This document shows, piece after piece, positions 42,625 to 52,058 of a DNA stretch of 64,000 nt. Under the pieces are notes generated by a model. The model saw only the letters and a list, made by a program, of their open reading frames with translations. It did no database searches and was not told the origin of the DNA. Positions within the stretch are counted from its first letter, which is position 1. Each line of letters opens with the position of its first letter. Origin of the DNA: Paenibacillus_E qinlingensis (lineage in GTDB: Bacteria > Bacillota > Bacilli > Paenibacillales > NBRC-103111); the NCBI RefSeq assembly GCF_028746185.1, contig NZ_JAQIVH010000027.1, positions 124,001 to 188,000 of the forward strand, given 5' to 3'. Both the position numbers and the translations under genes were made by a program.

Positions 42625-44622
42625 ATGAGTGAACTTGTCATGAGCTCTAAGAAATTTGAGCTTGTATCCGATTTTCTTCCGCAAGGGGACCAACCTCAAG
42701 CGATTGAGGAGATTGTTCAGAGCATACAAGCTGGCAATAAGCATCAGACGCTGCTCGGTGCAACGGGAACAGGTAAAACGTTCACAGCTGCACAAGTGAT
42801 AGCGAAACTAAACCGACCAACTTTGATTATTGCCCACAATAAAACTTTAGCCGCACAACTGTGCAGTGAATTTAAAGAGTTTTTTCCTCATAATGCTGTT
42901 TCCTACTTCGTTAGTTACTATGACTACTACCAGCCCGAAGCCTACATTGCCTCCTCCGACACTTACATCGAGAAAGATTCCAGCATCAATGAAGAAATCG
43001 ATAAACTTCGTCACTCGGCGACAAGTTCCTTATTTGAACGCCGCGACGTCATTGTTGTTGCCAGCGTGTCGTGTATTTACGGCTTGGGGTCACCAATCGA
43101 ATACGGTAATTTACTGTTGTCGTTACGGGTAGGGATGGAGAAGTCTCGGACCGAGATTTTGCATCGACTCGTGGATATTCAGTATCAACGCAATGATATG
43201 AACTTTGTTCGCGGTACGTTCCGTGTGCGTGGAGATGTTGTGGAGATTTTCCCAGCTTCGCACAGTGAGCATGCCGTTCGTGTTGAGCTGTTTGGGGATG
43301 AGATTGAGCGAATTACGGAGATTAATGTCTTAACGGGTGAAATTATTGGCCAACGCGATCATATCGCGATTTTTCCAGCCTCTCACTTCGTGACAGGCGA
43401 GGATACGATGAAGCGCGCGCTCGTGAACATTGGTCAAGAGCTCGAGGATCGTTTAGCGGAGTTGAGGGAGCAAGGGAAGCTTCTGGAAGCACAGCGATTG
43501 GAGCAGCGCACGCGCTACGACATGGAAATGATGGAAGAGATGGGCTTCTGCTCGGGTATCGAGAATTACTCAGGGCCGCTGACATTCCGTGAGCGAGGGG
43601 CAACACCGTATACCTTGATGGATTATTTCCCAGACGACATGCTATTCATGGTGGATGAGTCCCACGTGACGTTGCCGCAAATTCGCGCGATGTTTAATGG
43701 GGATAAAGCACGGAAAGATGTGTTAGTTGATCACGGCTTCAGGCTGCCTTCCGCATTGGATAACCGTCCGCTGCGTTTCGAGGAATTCGAAGAGAAAGTC
43801 AGTCAGATTTTATATATATCAGCAACGCCAGGACCTTATGAGCTAGAACATTGTCCTACTATGATTCAACAAATTATTCGTCCAACAGGGTTGTTGGATC
43901 CGATTATTGAGGTTCGACCAACCAAAGGTCAAATTGATGATCTTATCGCCGAGATCCATGACCGTGTTCGTAAAGACGAGCGAGTGCTTGTGACGACCTT
44001 AACGAAGAAGATGTCGGAGGATTTAACGGATTATTTTAAAGAAATTGGCATTAAGGTGCGTTATTTGCATTCGGATATTAAGACTTTTGAACGTATGCAG
44101 ATTTTGCGAGACTTGCGGTTGGGGACGTTCCATGTGCTAATCGGGATCAACCTCCTTCGAGAAGGTCTTGATTTACCAGAGGTTTCACTGGTAGCTATTC
44201 TGGATGCAGATAAGGAAGGTTTCCTGCGTTCTGAGCGTTCGTTGATTCAAACGATCGGTCGTGCTGCGCGGAACTCGGACGGCCGAGTCATCATGTACGG
44301 GGATAAGATCACCGATTCCATGGAGAAAGCGATCTCGGAGACCAATCGACGCCGCGCCCTACAGGAAGCTAACAATGAGAGATTGGGCATCACACCGCAG
44401 ACGATTGCCAAGAAAATCCGCGATGTGATCGAAGCAACCAAGGTTGCCGAACAGAAATCGGACTATCTTGCAGATGTGAAGGGTGCTAAGATGTCGAAGA
44501 AAGATCGAGCATCGCTCATTGAGCGCCTAGAAGTTGAGATGAAAGAGGCGGCGAAGAACTTACAATTCGAACGTGCAGCACAGCTGCGTGATGCGATTAT
44601 GGAAATGAAAGCTGACGCCTAA
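42625..44622 (+). CDS. uvrB: Excinuclease ABC subunit UvrB
   Basis: A 665-residue DNA-damage helicase-like subunit: Walker A LGATGTGKTFTAA, the beta-hairpin YFVSYYDYYQPEAYI that probes damage, DESHVTLPQ, helicase motif VI QTIGRAARNSDGRVIMYGD and a C-terminal UVR domain (IERLEVEMKEAAKNLQFERAAQLRD) for UvrC binding. Start ATG 42625 (GAGGGTGA 6 bp upstream); ATG 42621 meets a stop after three codons. 40 bp before uvrA. Confidence 0.97.
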   Translation: MSELVMSSKKFELVSDFLPQGDQPQAIEEIVQSIQAGNKHQTLLGATGTGKTFTAAQVIAKLNRPTLIIAHNKTLAAQLCSEFKEFFPHNAVSYFVSYYDYYQPEAYIASSDTYIEKDSSINEEIDKLRHSATSSLFERRDVIVVASVSCIYGLGSPIEYGNLLLSLRVGMEKSRTEILHRLVDIQYQRNDMNFVRGTFRVRGDVVEIFPASHSEHAVRVELFGDEIERITEINVLTGEIIGQRDHIAIFPASHFVTGEDTMKRALVNIGQELEDRLAELREQGKLLEAQRLEQRTRYDMEMMEEMGFCSGIENYSGPLTFRERGATPYTLMDYFPDDMLFMVDESHVTLPQIRAMFNGDKARKDVLVDHGFRLPSALDNRPLRFEEFEEKVSQILYISATPGPYELEHCPTMIQQIIRPTGLLDPIIEVRPTKGQIDDLIAEIHDRVRKDERVLVTTLTKKMSEDLTDYFKEIGIKVRYLHSDIKTFERMQILRDLRLGTFHVLIGINLLREGLDLPEVSLVAILDADKEGFLRSERSLIQTIGRAARNSDGRVIMYGDKITDSMEKAISETNRRRALQEANNERLGITPQTIAKKIRDVIEATKVAEQKSDYLADVKGAKMSKKDRASLIERLEVEMKEAAKNLQFERAAQLRDAIMEMKADA

Positions 44623-44662
44623 GTAGAGGGTTTCAGCTTCACATAGGAGAGGAAGGGTATCT

Positions 44663-47545
44663 GTGTCTAGAGATCAGATCGTTATTAAAGGAGCTAGGGC
44701 TCACAATCTTAAAAATATTGATGTCACCATTCCACGTGACAAGTTCGTCGTGCTCACGGGCTTGAGTGGATCGGGGAAATCATCGCTGGCCTTTGATACG
44801 ATTTATGCAGAAGGGCAACGACGCTATGTGGAGTCACTATCTGCCTATGCGCGTCAATTTCTTGGGAATATGGATAAACCAGATGTCGATTCAATTGAAG
44901 GGTTGTCACCAGCCATATCCATTGACCAAAAGACCACAAGCCGTAATCCACGTTCCACGGTGGGAACCGTAACGGAGATTTATGACTATTTAAGGCTGCT
45001 GTTTGCTCGTATTGGGCGACCGCACTGTCCTACGCATGGTATCGAGATTACTTCGCAAACCGTGGAACAAATGGTAGACCGGATTATGGAGTACCCGGAG
45101 CGCACGAAGATTCAAATTCTAGCACCCCTTATTTCTGGACGCAAAGGTGAGCATACGAAGCTGTTTGTGGATGTTCAGAAGCAAGGGTTTGTGAGGGTTC
45201 GTGTAAACGGGGAAACGGTAGACCTTTCCGAGAAAATTGAGCTCGACAAAAATAAAAAGCACACCATTGATGTGGTCGTTGACCGTATCGTGGTGAAAGA
45301 TGATGTACAGACACGTTTGGCAGATTCCTTAGAAACTGCGCTGAAGTTGGCGAATGGTCGTGTCATCGTCGATGTCATGGAGAAAGAAGAACTGTTATTC
45401 AGCCAGAATTTGGCCTGCCCGGAGTGTGGATTCAGCGTTGAAGAGCTTGCACCGAGAATGTTTTCCTTTAATAGTCCTTTCGGTGCTTGCCCGGATTGTG
45501 ATGGTTTAGGCAGTCAGATGATCGTGGATCCAGATTTACTCGTTCCTGATATGAAGTTGACGATTGAAGAGGGTGCATTTGAAGCGTGGGCGGGCAGTAC
45601 CTCTAACTACTATCCGCAGTTTCTTGCCGCTGTGTGTGAGCATTACAAGATCCCACGCAATGTTCCTGTATCTGAGATAAGCAGCGATCAAATGAAGGTA
45701 ATTTTGTATGGGACGGGTGGCGAGAAAATCCGATTCCGTTATGAGAATGATATGGGCGCTTCCAAGGAAGCGTTGGTTCCATTCGAAGGCATCATCCGCA
45801 ACTTGGAACGCAGGTTCAAAGATACGTTCTCCGAGGGCATTCGTGAGCATATTCAGACCTATATGAGTACGAAGCCTTGTCCGAAATGTAAAGGTCACCG
45901 TTTGAAGCCCGAAACACTTGCCGTTACTATTAACGGTAAGAACATCTCGCACGCAACTTCCCTTTCCATCGGAGAAGCGGAAGAATGGTTTAAGGGTCTG
46001 CAACTGAATGAGCGTGAGTTGACGATTTCAAATCTGATATTGAAAGAAATTAGAGCTCGTCTAGGCTTCCTGGTGAACGTCGGTCTGGATTATCTAACGA
46101 TGCATCGCGCTGCAGGCACATTGTCAGGTGGAGAGGCGCAACGGATTCGATTGGCTACGCAAATCGGCTCGAGCCTCATGGGCGTCCTATATATCCTTGA
46201 TGAGCCGAGTATCGGTCTACATCAACGGGATAACACGCGATTAATTCAAACGCTTGAGCATATGCGTGATCTGGGCAACACGTTGATCGTTGTCGAACAT
46301 GATGAAGACACGATGATGGCGGCCGATTATATCATTGATATTGGTCCAGGGGCTGGTATTCATGGTGGACAGGTTATTGCCCAAGGTACACCAACAGAGC
46401 TGATGCAGGATGAGAACTCCTTAACAGGTCAGTATTTGAGTGGCAAGCGGTTCATACCGATTCCTGCGGTTCGTCGTAAGCCGAATGGCAAATGGATTGA
46501 AGTGAAAGGCGCCAAAGAAAATAACTTGCGAAACGTGTCGGCGAAGGTGCCTTTAGGGGTATTTACTTGCGTGACCGGTGTATCCGGGTCTGGTAAGAGT
46601 ACGCTGATCAACGAAATTTTGTTTAAGACATTATCTCGTGATTTGAATGGTGCGAAAGTTCGACCTGGCGAACATAAAGAAATTGTCGGATTAGAGCATA
46701 TTGATAAAGTTATCGATATTGATCAGTCGCCAATCGGACGCACACCACGCTCCAATCCTGCGACGTATACGGGTGTATTCGATGATATCCGTGATGTTTA
46801 TGCGAACACGAATGAAGCGAAGGTGCGCGGCTATAAGAAAGGGCGCTTTAGCTTTAATGTGAAGGGCGGCCGTTGTGAAGCTTGTCGTGGGGATGGCATC
46901 ATCAAGATCGAGATGCATTTCTTGCCGGACGTTTACGTGCCTTGCGAAATTTGTAAAGGCAAACGTTACAACCGCGAAACGATGGAAGTGAAGTACAAGG
47001 GCAAGAGCATTTCTGAAGTGTTAGAGATGACGATTGAGGACGGCTGCGAGTTCTTTAAGAACTTGCCGCGTATTCATCGTAAGCTGAATACGCTTCTGGA
47101 TGTCGGCCTGGGCTATATGACCCTTGGCCAGCCAGCAACCACGCTGTCAGGCGGTGAAGCCCAGCGTGTGAAGCTCGCGGCGGAGTTGTACCGCCGCAGC
47201 ACAGGCAAGACGATCTATATACTGGATGAGCCCACGACGGGGCTCCACATCCATGATATCGATCGTCTCCTGAAGGTCCTTCACCGCCTCGTGGAGAGCG
47301 GTGAAACAGTACTTGTCATCGAGCATAACCTCGATGTCATCAAGACGGCGGACCACCTCATCGATCTAGGACCCGAGGGTGGTAACCGCGGGGGCTTGAT
47401 CGTGGCGGCGGGTACGCCAGAGGATGTCGTGAAGGTGGCCGGGTCGTATACCGGCCAATATTTGAAGCCGATCCTGGAACGGGATCGCGTGCGTTCGGAA
47501 GACTATGCGAAGCGTATGGAGGTCCTAGAAGGATCCGTTAGTTAA
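44663..47545 (+). CDS. uvrA: Excinuclease ABC subunit UvrA
   Basis: A 960-residue ABC-type damage-recognition ATPase with two nucleotide-binding halves (Walker A GLSGSGKSSL and GVSGSGKSTL; signatures LSGGEAQRIRLA and LSGGEAQRVKLA) and zinc-binding Cys motifs (CPECGFSVEELAPRMFSFNSP, CPKCKGHRLKPE, CEACRGDGIIKIEMHFLPDVYVPCEICKGKRY). GTG start 44663 after GGAAGGG. Co-transcribed with uvrB; a terminator follows. Confidence 0.97.
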   Translation: MSRDQIVIKGARAHNLKNIDVTIPRDKFVVLTGLSGSGKSSLAFDTIYAEGQRRYVESLSAYARQFLGNMDKPDVDSIEGLSPAISIDQKTTSRNPRSTVGTVTEIYDYLRLLFARIGRPHCPTHGIEITSQTVEQMVDRIMEYPERTKIQILAPLISGRKGEHTKLFVDVQKQGFVRVRVNGETVDLSEKIELDKNKKHTIDVVVDRIVVKDDVQTRLADSLETALKLANGRVIVDVMEKEELLFSQNLACPECGFSVEELAPRMFSFNSPFGACPDCDGLGSQMIVDPDLLVPDMKLTIEEGAFEAWAGSTSNYYPQFLAAVCEHYKIPRNVPVSEISSDQMKVILYGTGGEKIRFRYENDMGASKEALVPFEGIIRNLERRFKDTFSEGIREHIQTYMSTKPCPKCKGHRLKPETLAVTINGKNISHATSLSIGEAEEWFKGLQLNERELTISNLILKEIRARLGFLVNVGLDYLTMHRAAGTLSGGEAQRIRLATQIGSSLMGVLYILDEPSIGLHQRDNTRLIQTLEHMRDLGNTLIVVEHDEDTMMAADYIIDIGPGAGIHGGQVIAQGTPTELMQDENSLTGQYLSGKRFIPIPAVRRKPNGKWIEVKGAKENNLRNVSAKVPLGVFTCVTGVSGSGKSTLINEILFKTLSRDLNGAKVRPGEHKEIVGLEHIDKVIDIDQSPIGRTPRSNPATYTGVFDDIRDVYANTNEAKVRGYKKGRFSFNVKGGRCEACRGDGIIKIEMHFLPDVYVPCEICKGKRYNRETMEVKYKGKSISEVLEMTIEDGCEFFKNLPRIHRKLNTLLDVGLGYMTLGQPATTLSGGEAQRVKLAAELYRRSTGKTIYILDEPTTGLHIHDIDRLLKVLHRLVESGETVLVIEHNLDVIKTADHLIDLGPEGGNRGGLIVAAGTPEDVVKVAGSYTGQYLKPILERDRVRSEDYAKRMEVLEGSVS

Positions 47546-47557
47546 AAAGCGAACATT

Positions 47558-47606
47558 AAGCTTGGAATTGGGTGTTTCATTTGCCAATTTCAAGCTTTTT
47601 CTTTTT
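47558..47606 (+). terminator. Terminator of uvrBA
   Basis: AAGCTTGGAATTGG (47558-47571) / CCAATTTCAAGCTT (47584-47597) with one mismatch, then TTTCTTTTT. Confidence 0.9.
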
Positions 47607-47807
47607 GCAAGTGACGAAAATACCTAAAATTTTGCTAAGACTTAATAGAATGATACAGGCTTCGACAATTTAACCCTCTATCAATTAGGATGAAAGTAGG
47701 CCTATAATAATAGTAAGTAACAGTGAACATCTCCCTCTACCTGACCATTGACTTGATGATTGAGAGATATAGCAGTTCTAATCTAATTCATGTTGTGGAG
47801 GCTAATA

Positions 47808-47957
47808 ATGAAACCGACGTTAGAGCTTCAGGAAATTGTATCTGCTTTAGGAATTGATCCTTTCCGATTTCTAGCCTGGCAAGAAAAAGAGCTAACCGAC
47901 ACGAGATTGACTGAACTTCCGGAAGATGAAGAGCACCGAGATGCGTTAGCCGTGTAA
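47808..47957 (+). CDS. Small acidic hypothetical protein, 49 residues
   Basis: ATG 47808 with GGAGG 8 bp upstream; the frame reads MKPTLELQEIVSALGIDPF and ends at TAA 47955. It is acidic, has no membrane segment or signal peptide, and has two predicted helices separated by a Pro. TATAAT at 47703-47708 could be its promoter and a clean terminator follows, so it looks like a real monocistronic small gene. I do not recognise the family. Confidence 0.6.
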   Translation: MKPTLELQEIVSALGIDPFRFLAWQEKELTDTRLTELPEDEEHRDALAV

Positions 47958-47987
47958 GAAACCGTGTTGAATCGCAATCAAACTAAG

Positions 47988-48022
47988 CCTGTACGGAGAA
48001 ACCGTACGGGCCATTGTTTGTT
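47988..48022 (+). terminator. Terminator after the 49-residue gene
   Basis: CCTGTACGG (47988-47996) / CCGTACGGG (48002-48010), then a moderately T-rich CCATTGTTTGTTC. The rest of the spacer to 48250 shows only the ribosome site of the next gene. Confidence 0.65.
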
Positions 48023-48250
48023 CTTGCTGAGCGTAATAAATAGTGGGACAGATGGACATTTTATACGTACAAGGGATAAGAAAGAAATCTGCCTGTAGGG
48101 GCTAGCCAAATAGGCCTAATCCCAAACAAAAGGTGACAAACTTGTTACACATCGATGCAACTACTTGCATCTCGTGTCCAATCGAGCTAACATAGTATTA
48201 AAATAGCAGGACGTGTGCCTTGCACCGAGTTACTATAAGGAGGTTTCACC

Positions 48251-48454
48251 ATGTTATTAGCAGAAGCAGCTGAAGCATCAACAAGTACGTATACTAGCTT
48301 TGACATCTATGTGTTGATCTTCACAGTGATTATTGCCATTGCGGTGATCAGACAATTGATTAACCCTAAAAGAAATTTGTTTGCACTTGGATTTGGAACA
48401 GTATCTCTACTCGTATTTCTTTTCATGGATGTCATCATGATCAAAGGCTGGTAG
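48251..48454 (+). CDS. Small two-helix membrane protein, DUF2759-like
   Basis: A 67-residue protein with two hydrophobic helices (IYVLIFTVIIAIAVIRQL and LFALGFGTVSLLVFLFMDVIMI) joined by a basic NPKRN turn. AGGAGG lies 8 bp upstream of ATG 48251, so translation should be strong. The pattern (R-x-L-x-x-K-x-N-x-x-A-x-G-F) resembles the DUF2759/YqgW group from memory; function unknown. Flanked by its own terminator. Confidence 0.7.
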   Translation: MLLAEAAEASTSTYTSFDIYVLIFTVIIAIAVIRQLINPKRNLFALGFGTVSLLVFLFMDVIMIKGW

Positions 48455-48470
48455 TACATACAAATTAGCA

Positions 48471-48519
48471 AAAGCCCATAGGACTTTAGATCGGAAGATC
48501 TTAAGCCTGTGGGCTTTTT
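48471..48519 (+). terminator. Terminator after the DUF2759-like gene
   Basis: AAAGCCCATAGG (48471-48482) pairs with CCTGTGGGCTTT (48506-48517), with an inner TAGATC/GATCTTA arm, then TTTTT. Confidence 0.88.
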
Positions 48520-48568
48520 GTGTACGTTATTTTCACGTAAGTGAATATCTTGAAGGCGCCAGCTAGGA

Positions 48569-48751
48569 AAGGGAACGAGAATCCGTTATTTTACTGTAGA
48601 ATGGCTGAAAAAACAGCGAAGGGAACCACAGTACCTCATTTCTCCAAAAATCGACATACATGACGATTATGAAGCAAATAGCGTACTCAGGTTCCCTTAT
48701 TAGAATGAAAGTTAGGCCATTTTGAACAAAATAGAGCCTTTACGTTCCCTT
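48569..48751. repeat. Nested inverted repeat (183 bp)
   Basis: AAGGGAACG (48569-48577) is inverted as CGTTCCCTT (48743-48751); AAGGGAACC (48619-48627) is inverted as GGTTCCCTT (48690-48698); between them AATGGC (48600-48605) pairs with GCCATT (48716-48721). The three pairs are in register, so one long interrupted hairpin can form. The 48520-48792 spacer has no gene. Confidence 0.6.
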
Positions 48752-48792
48752 ACGTTAAGTCTGCCTATACAAAAGGGGTTACTTAACTAAGA

Positions 48793-49761
48793 TTACACCC
48801 ACCACATTTCACCAAGGGGTTCCTTGATGAGTACTTGTTGCAGGTTCGATACGGCTTTGGAGAAGCCCTCGTCAACGGACATCAAGCCGTCTTCGTGCTC
48901 GATACTAACGACATAGTCATAACCTACTAGACGCAATGCGGAGATGATGTCGGCCCATACTTTCATATCGTGACCGAAACCAACGGAGCGGAACTGCCAA
49001 GCGCGATCTAGCATGTTCGTGTAGGACTGCATGTCCGTCACACCGAAACGGTTCGTGTTGTTGTAATCATGGGACGTATCTTTCGCGTGGAAATGGTGAA
49101 TCGCGTTAGCGCGTCCAAGAATTTGAACCGCTTGAACTGGATCAATCCCTTGCCACCACATGTGACTTGGATCCAAGTTAGCACCGATTGCTTCACCTGC
49201 AGCTTCGCGAAGGCGAAGAAGCGTAGCTGGCGTATGTACGGAGAATCCGCCGTGCAGTTCTAATCCGATTTTGATATTACGATCTGCGGCGAATTTACCT
49301 GTTTCTTGCCAGTAAGGAATAACTTTGTTCGTCCACTGCCAGTCCAAGATCTCTTGGAAATCGTTCGGCCATGGCGCTACAGGCCAGTTCGGATATTTGG
49401 CATCCTCATGGTCACCAGGGCAGCCAGAGAACGTGTTAACAACAGGTACTTCAAGGCGTTCAGCCAATTCAATCGTTTGTATAATAGCATCGTGAAACTC
49501 TTTCGCGATGTGTTTTTGCGGGTGAAGAGGGTTACCGTGAGCGCTTAGTGCGCTAATTGTCAAACCGCGGGACTCTACCGCATGTTTAAAAGCTTTCAGT
49601 TTGCCTGCATCAGCAAGTAATTCAGCTGGGTTGCAATGCGCAGTACCTGGGTATCCACCAGTACCAATCTCAACAGCGTCCAAGCCTTTCGCTGCAATAT
49701 AATCCAGCGCTTCCTCGAAAGGTTTTCCACCGAATAGAACCATAAACACGCCTAACTTCAT
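48793..49761 (-). CDS. Sugar phosphate isomerase/epimerase-like TIM-barrel protein
   Basis: A 322-residue AP-endonuclease-family-2 (IolE/IolI, xylose isomerase-like) protein: KLGVFMVLFGGKPFEEALDYIAAKGLDAVEIGTGGY start, acidic and His metal-ligand positions in IGLELHGGFSVHTP, NLDPSHMWWQGIDP, HFHAKDT and SIEHEDGLMS. ATG 49761 has GGAGGTG upstream on its strand; a longer frame to 49791 is not needed. It lies 51 bp downstream of the MBOAT gene on the same strand and may be the last gene of the Dlt-like operon or an independent sugar catabolic gene. Confidence 0.85.
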   Translation of the reverse strand: MKLGVFMVLFGGKPFEEALDYIAAKGLDAVEIGTGGYPGTAHCNPAELLADAGKLKAFKHAVESRGLTISALSAHGNPLHPQKHIAKEFHDAIIQTIELAERLEVPVVNTFSGCPGDHEDAKYPNWPVAPWPNDFQEILDWQWTNKVIPYWQETGKFAADRNIKIGLELHGGFSVHTPATLLRLREAAGEAIGANLDPSHMWWQGIDPVQAVQILGRANAIHHFHAKDTSHDYNNTNRFGVTDMQSYTNMLDRAWQFRSVGFGHDMKVWADIISALRLVGYDYVVSIEHEDGLMSVDEGFSKAVSNLQQVLIKEPLGEMWWV

Positions 49762-49812
49762 TTGGTTACACCTCCATAATTGGTAAAACAATCAGATCAA
49801 ATTATACCACTA

Positions 49813-50967
49813 TCATCCAGTAAAATGAAGCAAACCCTTGTAGATTCGAAGCACTGTATCATAATTCGAGCTGTAGATAATGACCGAGAACGTAACCAGT
49901 GTCTGCGTCACCAAACAGCGGAAGTAGAAGTATGCTTTAGTCACCTTTTTCTTATTCACAGTTGTAAGTTTGAAGATATTCTCAATCGCAATAATGATGC
50001 CATGGTACAGCCCGTAGAGGAAGTACAACCACGTAAAGCCATGCCATAAGCCCATCAGCACCATGATCAGGATGGATAGGCTGGCTGTGAGCGCCGTGGA
50101 GGGTGTTTTACGAGAGAAGAACATGAAGATGTGATCCCGGAAGAAATCCCCCAGCGTCGCATGCCAATTCCGCCAAAACTGCGTCATGGAAGGCGAGAAG
50201 AGGGGCTTTTTGAAGTTCTCAGGCATGGTGTAACCCATTAATCGGCCAAAGCCAATCGCCATATCGGAATAGCCGGAGAAATCGAAGTAAATGAGCGCAT
50301 AGAACCAGATTAATAGAAATAAAGATTCCCAAGTATGAAGCTCATGCTTCAACACACTGTCGAATACCCCAGTCATCCAGGTGACGACGACAATCTTTTT
50401 AAATAAACCTAGAATAATACGCTTCACACTGTCTTCAAAGAGCCTAGCGTCGACGGTGTAAGGCTTTTTGCTGTCGGCCATGAAATCACGGAATTTCAAA
50501 ATTGGTCCGGAGGTAAAGGTTGGAATGAACAATAGATAGTTCGCATAATCAATCGCTGGTACCTCGCCGTCTTTTCCAAAGAAATAAGCGAAATAATAGG
50601 AATCAATTACTTTGAGAACGTTGTAAATGAGTCCTAAATAAATGATGGCATCGAACAATGGAGAACTGAAAACTCCCATAACGAAAAAGCGAACACCGAG
50701 AAAGACACCCACGATATTCGCGGCGATGCCGAAAATAAAGGTCGCTTTCCGCCATATCGTCGTCCGGCACAGATATACAAATCCGAAATAATTAATAATC
50801 GTAAAAGCAGCATAGAAGACCATCAGCTTCTTACTAAACAACAGGAGGAAGCACAGACTGAATATGATCATCAAAATGCGCTTATTATCCGCCCACTTGC
50901 GGGTGAGCATCAGAACGGCAATCATGCCACTCATCGCGACCATCGCGTTCATGTGCATATAAAACAT
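49813..50967 (-). CDS. MBOAT acyltransferase, DltB-like
   Basis: A 384-residue polytopic protein of the membrane-bound O-acyltransferase family. Both MBOAT histidines are seen: His269 in QFWRNWHATLGDFFRDHIF and the catalytic-tunnel His309 in MGLWHGFTW; the DFSGYSDMAIGFGRLMGY motif is typical of DltB/AlgI. DltB passes D-alanine from a carrier-protein thioester through the membrane onto teichoic acid. Here carrier protein, ligase, DltX-like and SGNH genes lie just upstream on the same strand, so the same reaction type is inferred, with amino acid and acceptor unknown. GAGGAG precedes ATG 50967. Confidence 0.92.
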   Translation of the reverse strand: MFYMHMNAMVAMSGMIAVLMLTRKWADNKRILMIIFSLCFLLLFSKKLMVFYAAFTIINYFGFVYLCRTTIWRKATFIFGIAANIVGVFLGVRFFVMGVFSSPLFDAIIYLGLIYNVLKVIDSYYFAYFFGKDGEVPAIDYANYLLFIPTFTSGPILKFRDFMADSKKPYTVDARLFEDSVKRIILGLFKKIVVVTWMTGVFDSVLKHELHTWESLFLLIWFYALIYFDFSGYSDMAIGFGRLMGYTMPENFKKPLFSPSMTQFWRNWHATLGDFFRDHIFMFFSRKTPSTALTASLSILIMVLMGLWHGFTWLYFLYGLYHGIIIAIENIFKLTTVNKKKVTKAYFYFRCLVTQTLVTFSVIIYSSNYDTVLRIYKGLLHFTG

Positions 50968-50995
50968 AGCTAAAGAACTCCTCGCTTGCTAGATC

Positions 50996-51106
50996 TTAGA
51001 ACTTCTCGTAGATGAACAATCCCTTGCCGGTAAAATAAATGAAAACCAAGTAAAGCATCACGAGGTAGATGAGGATTTCGACGGTTTTCCTAAGGAATTT
51101 AACCAT
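50996..51106 (-). CDS. DltX-like membrane micropeptide, 36 residues
   Basis: A short frame with ATG at 51106 and GGAGG about 8 bp upstream. It has a basic N-terminus (MVKFLRKT), one membrane helix (VEILIYLVMLYLVFIYF) and ends GLFIYEKF. DltX peptides have this size and layout and finish with an F-I-Y-N-E-F-like tail, which contributes to acyl transfer from DltB. It overlaps the SGNH gene by 49 bp and ends 28 bp before the MBOAT gene. The conserved tail and position make it very likely real. Confidence 0.8.
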   Translation of the reverse strand: MVKFLRKTVEILIYLVMLYLVFIYFTGKGLFIYEKF

Positions 51107-51984
51107 GTGTCAACCTCCTTCGTAAATAGCGGCGCGCCCTCTTCCCGGTTCAAGTGAACGAGGTCATGGAAATAACGCGGATCGTATGTGTGCATCAAAT
51201 CCAATGTGGGAACGTTCGCCGCTTTTAGCTGGGCATTAACTGCATCCTTCAGTGAAGCGACATAGGGAGGATCGGCGTAGCCTTTGTTCCATGGCATCCA
51301 AATGACGCGCAGCGCGAGCTCATGTTCGTCCGCATACTGGAGCACCCACTGTAGGGCATTCAGATTATCTTGGAAATCCTTCAAGGTCATAGCACCGAAC
51401 CGTTTGTCGTAGTCGTCCCATTTGAGCTTTAACGCAGCATCGTCCTTGCGACCTGGGTATAGTTCCTTATCAATCCAGCGTGGCTCATAGGCTAGACTGC
51501 CTTTGCTTAAATTGCGAGCAAATTCGACACCCGAATCACGGAAGTAATCACGGTACGTATACACATAAGGTTGGTACCAAGGTTTGAACCATTGATAAGT
51601 CGGATCTGTTTCGAGAGGGTCAAGCATCGTATGCACGTCGATCCCGATCACAAGCTCGTCCTGCACTTGATACAGGTTGTTCTTCAGGATGCCCTTCAGA
51701 TCAGTCAGCTTCCCGTAGGACAGCCCCATCTCGACCAGATGAGCGTCAGACTTCTCCTCGATATAAGCACCCGTAACGGCCGAATTACCGAAGAAAACCG
51801 GACCCGCATGGGACCAGCTATGGTGGAAGAGCGTTTTGGTGAAGTCGTTTTTGTAAAAACGGCGTGAAGACGCCATCGGGTTCCACCAGGAGATGAGCAG
51901 GTCGGAGACGACGATGGCGAGCAAAAGGCCGAGTGCAAAGCTATTTTTTTTGAGAAAAGCAGCGGTTGCTTTCAATAGAATCAC
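51058..51984 (-). CDS. Membrane-anchored SGNH hydrolase-like protein, DltD-like
   Basis: A 308-residue protein with one N-terminal signal anchor (FALGLLLAIVVSDLLISWW) and an extracytoplasmic SGNH fold: nucleophile-type Ser68 in VFFGNSAVTG and the block V pair Asp274/His277 in FHDLVHLNREEGA. DltD and AlgX/AlgJ-like partners of MBOAT proteins share this layout and complete acyl transfer or proofreading on the outside. It does not look like a canonical DltD in detail. It overlaps the DltX-like gene by 49 bp; the ligase gene is 74 bp upstream. Confidence 0.82.
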   Translation of the reverse strand: MILLKATAAFLKKNSFALGLLLAIVVSDLLISWWNPMASSRRFYKNDFTKTLFHHSWSHAGPVFFGNSAVTGAYIEEKSDAHLVEMGLSYGKLTDLKGILKNNLYQVQDELVIGIDVHTMLDPLETDPTYQWFKPWYQPYVYTYRDYFRDSGVEFARNLSKGSLAYEPRWIDKELYPGRKDDAALKLKWDDYDKRFGAMTLKDFQDNLNALQWVLQYADEHELALRVIWMPWNKGYADPPYVASLKDAVNAQLKAANVPTLDLMHTYDPRYFHDLVHLNREEGAPLFTKEVDTWLNSLGKPSKSSSTS

Positions 51985-52058
51985 TCATTATCTTCGTAGT
52001 GGTGAAAATGAAAACCCAAGGCCTCGTTCAGATAAACGATAGCCCTGGGGGAATTAGA

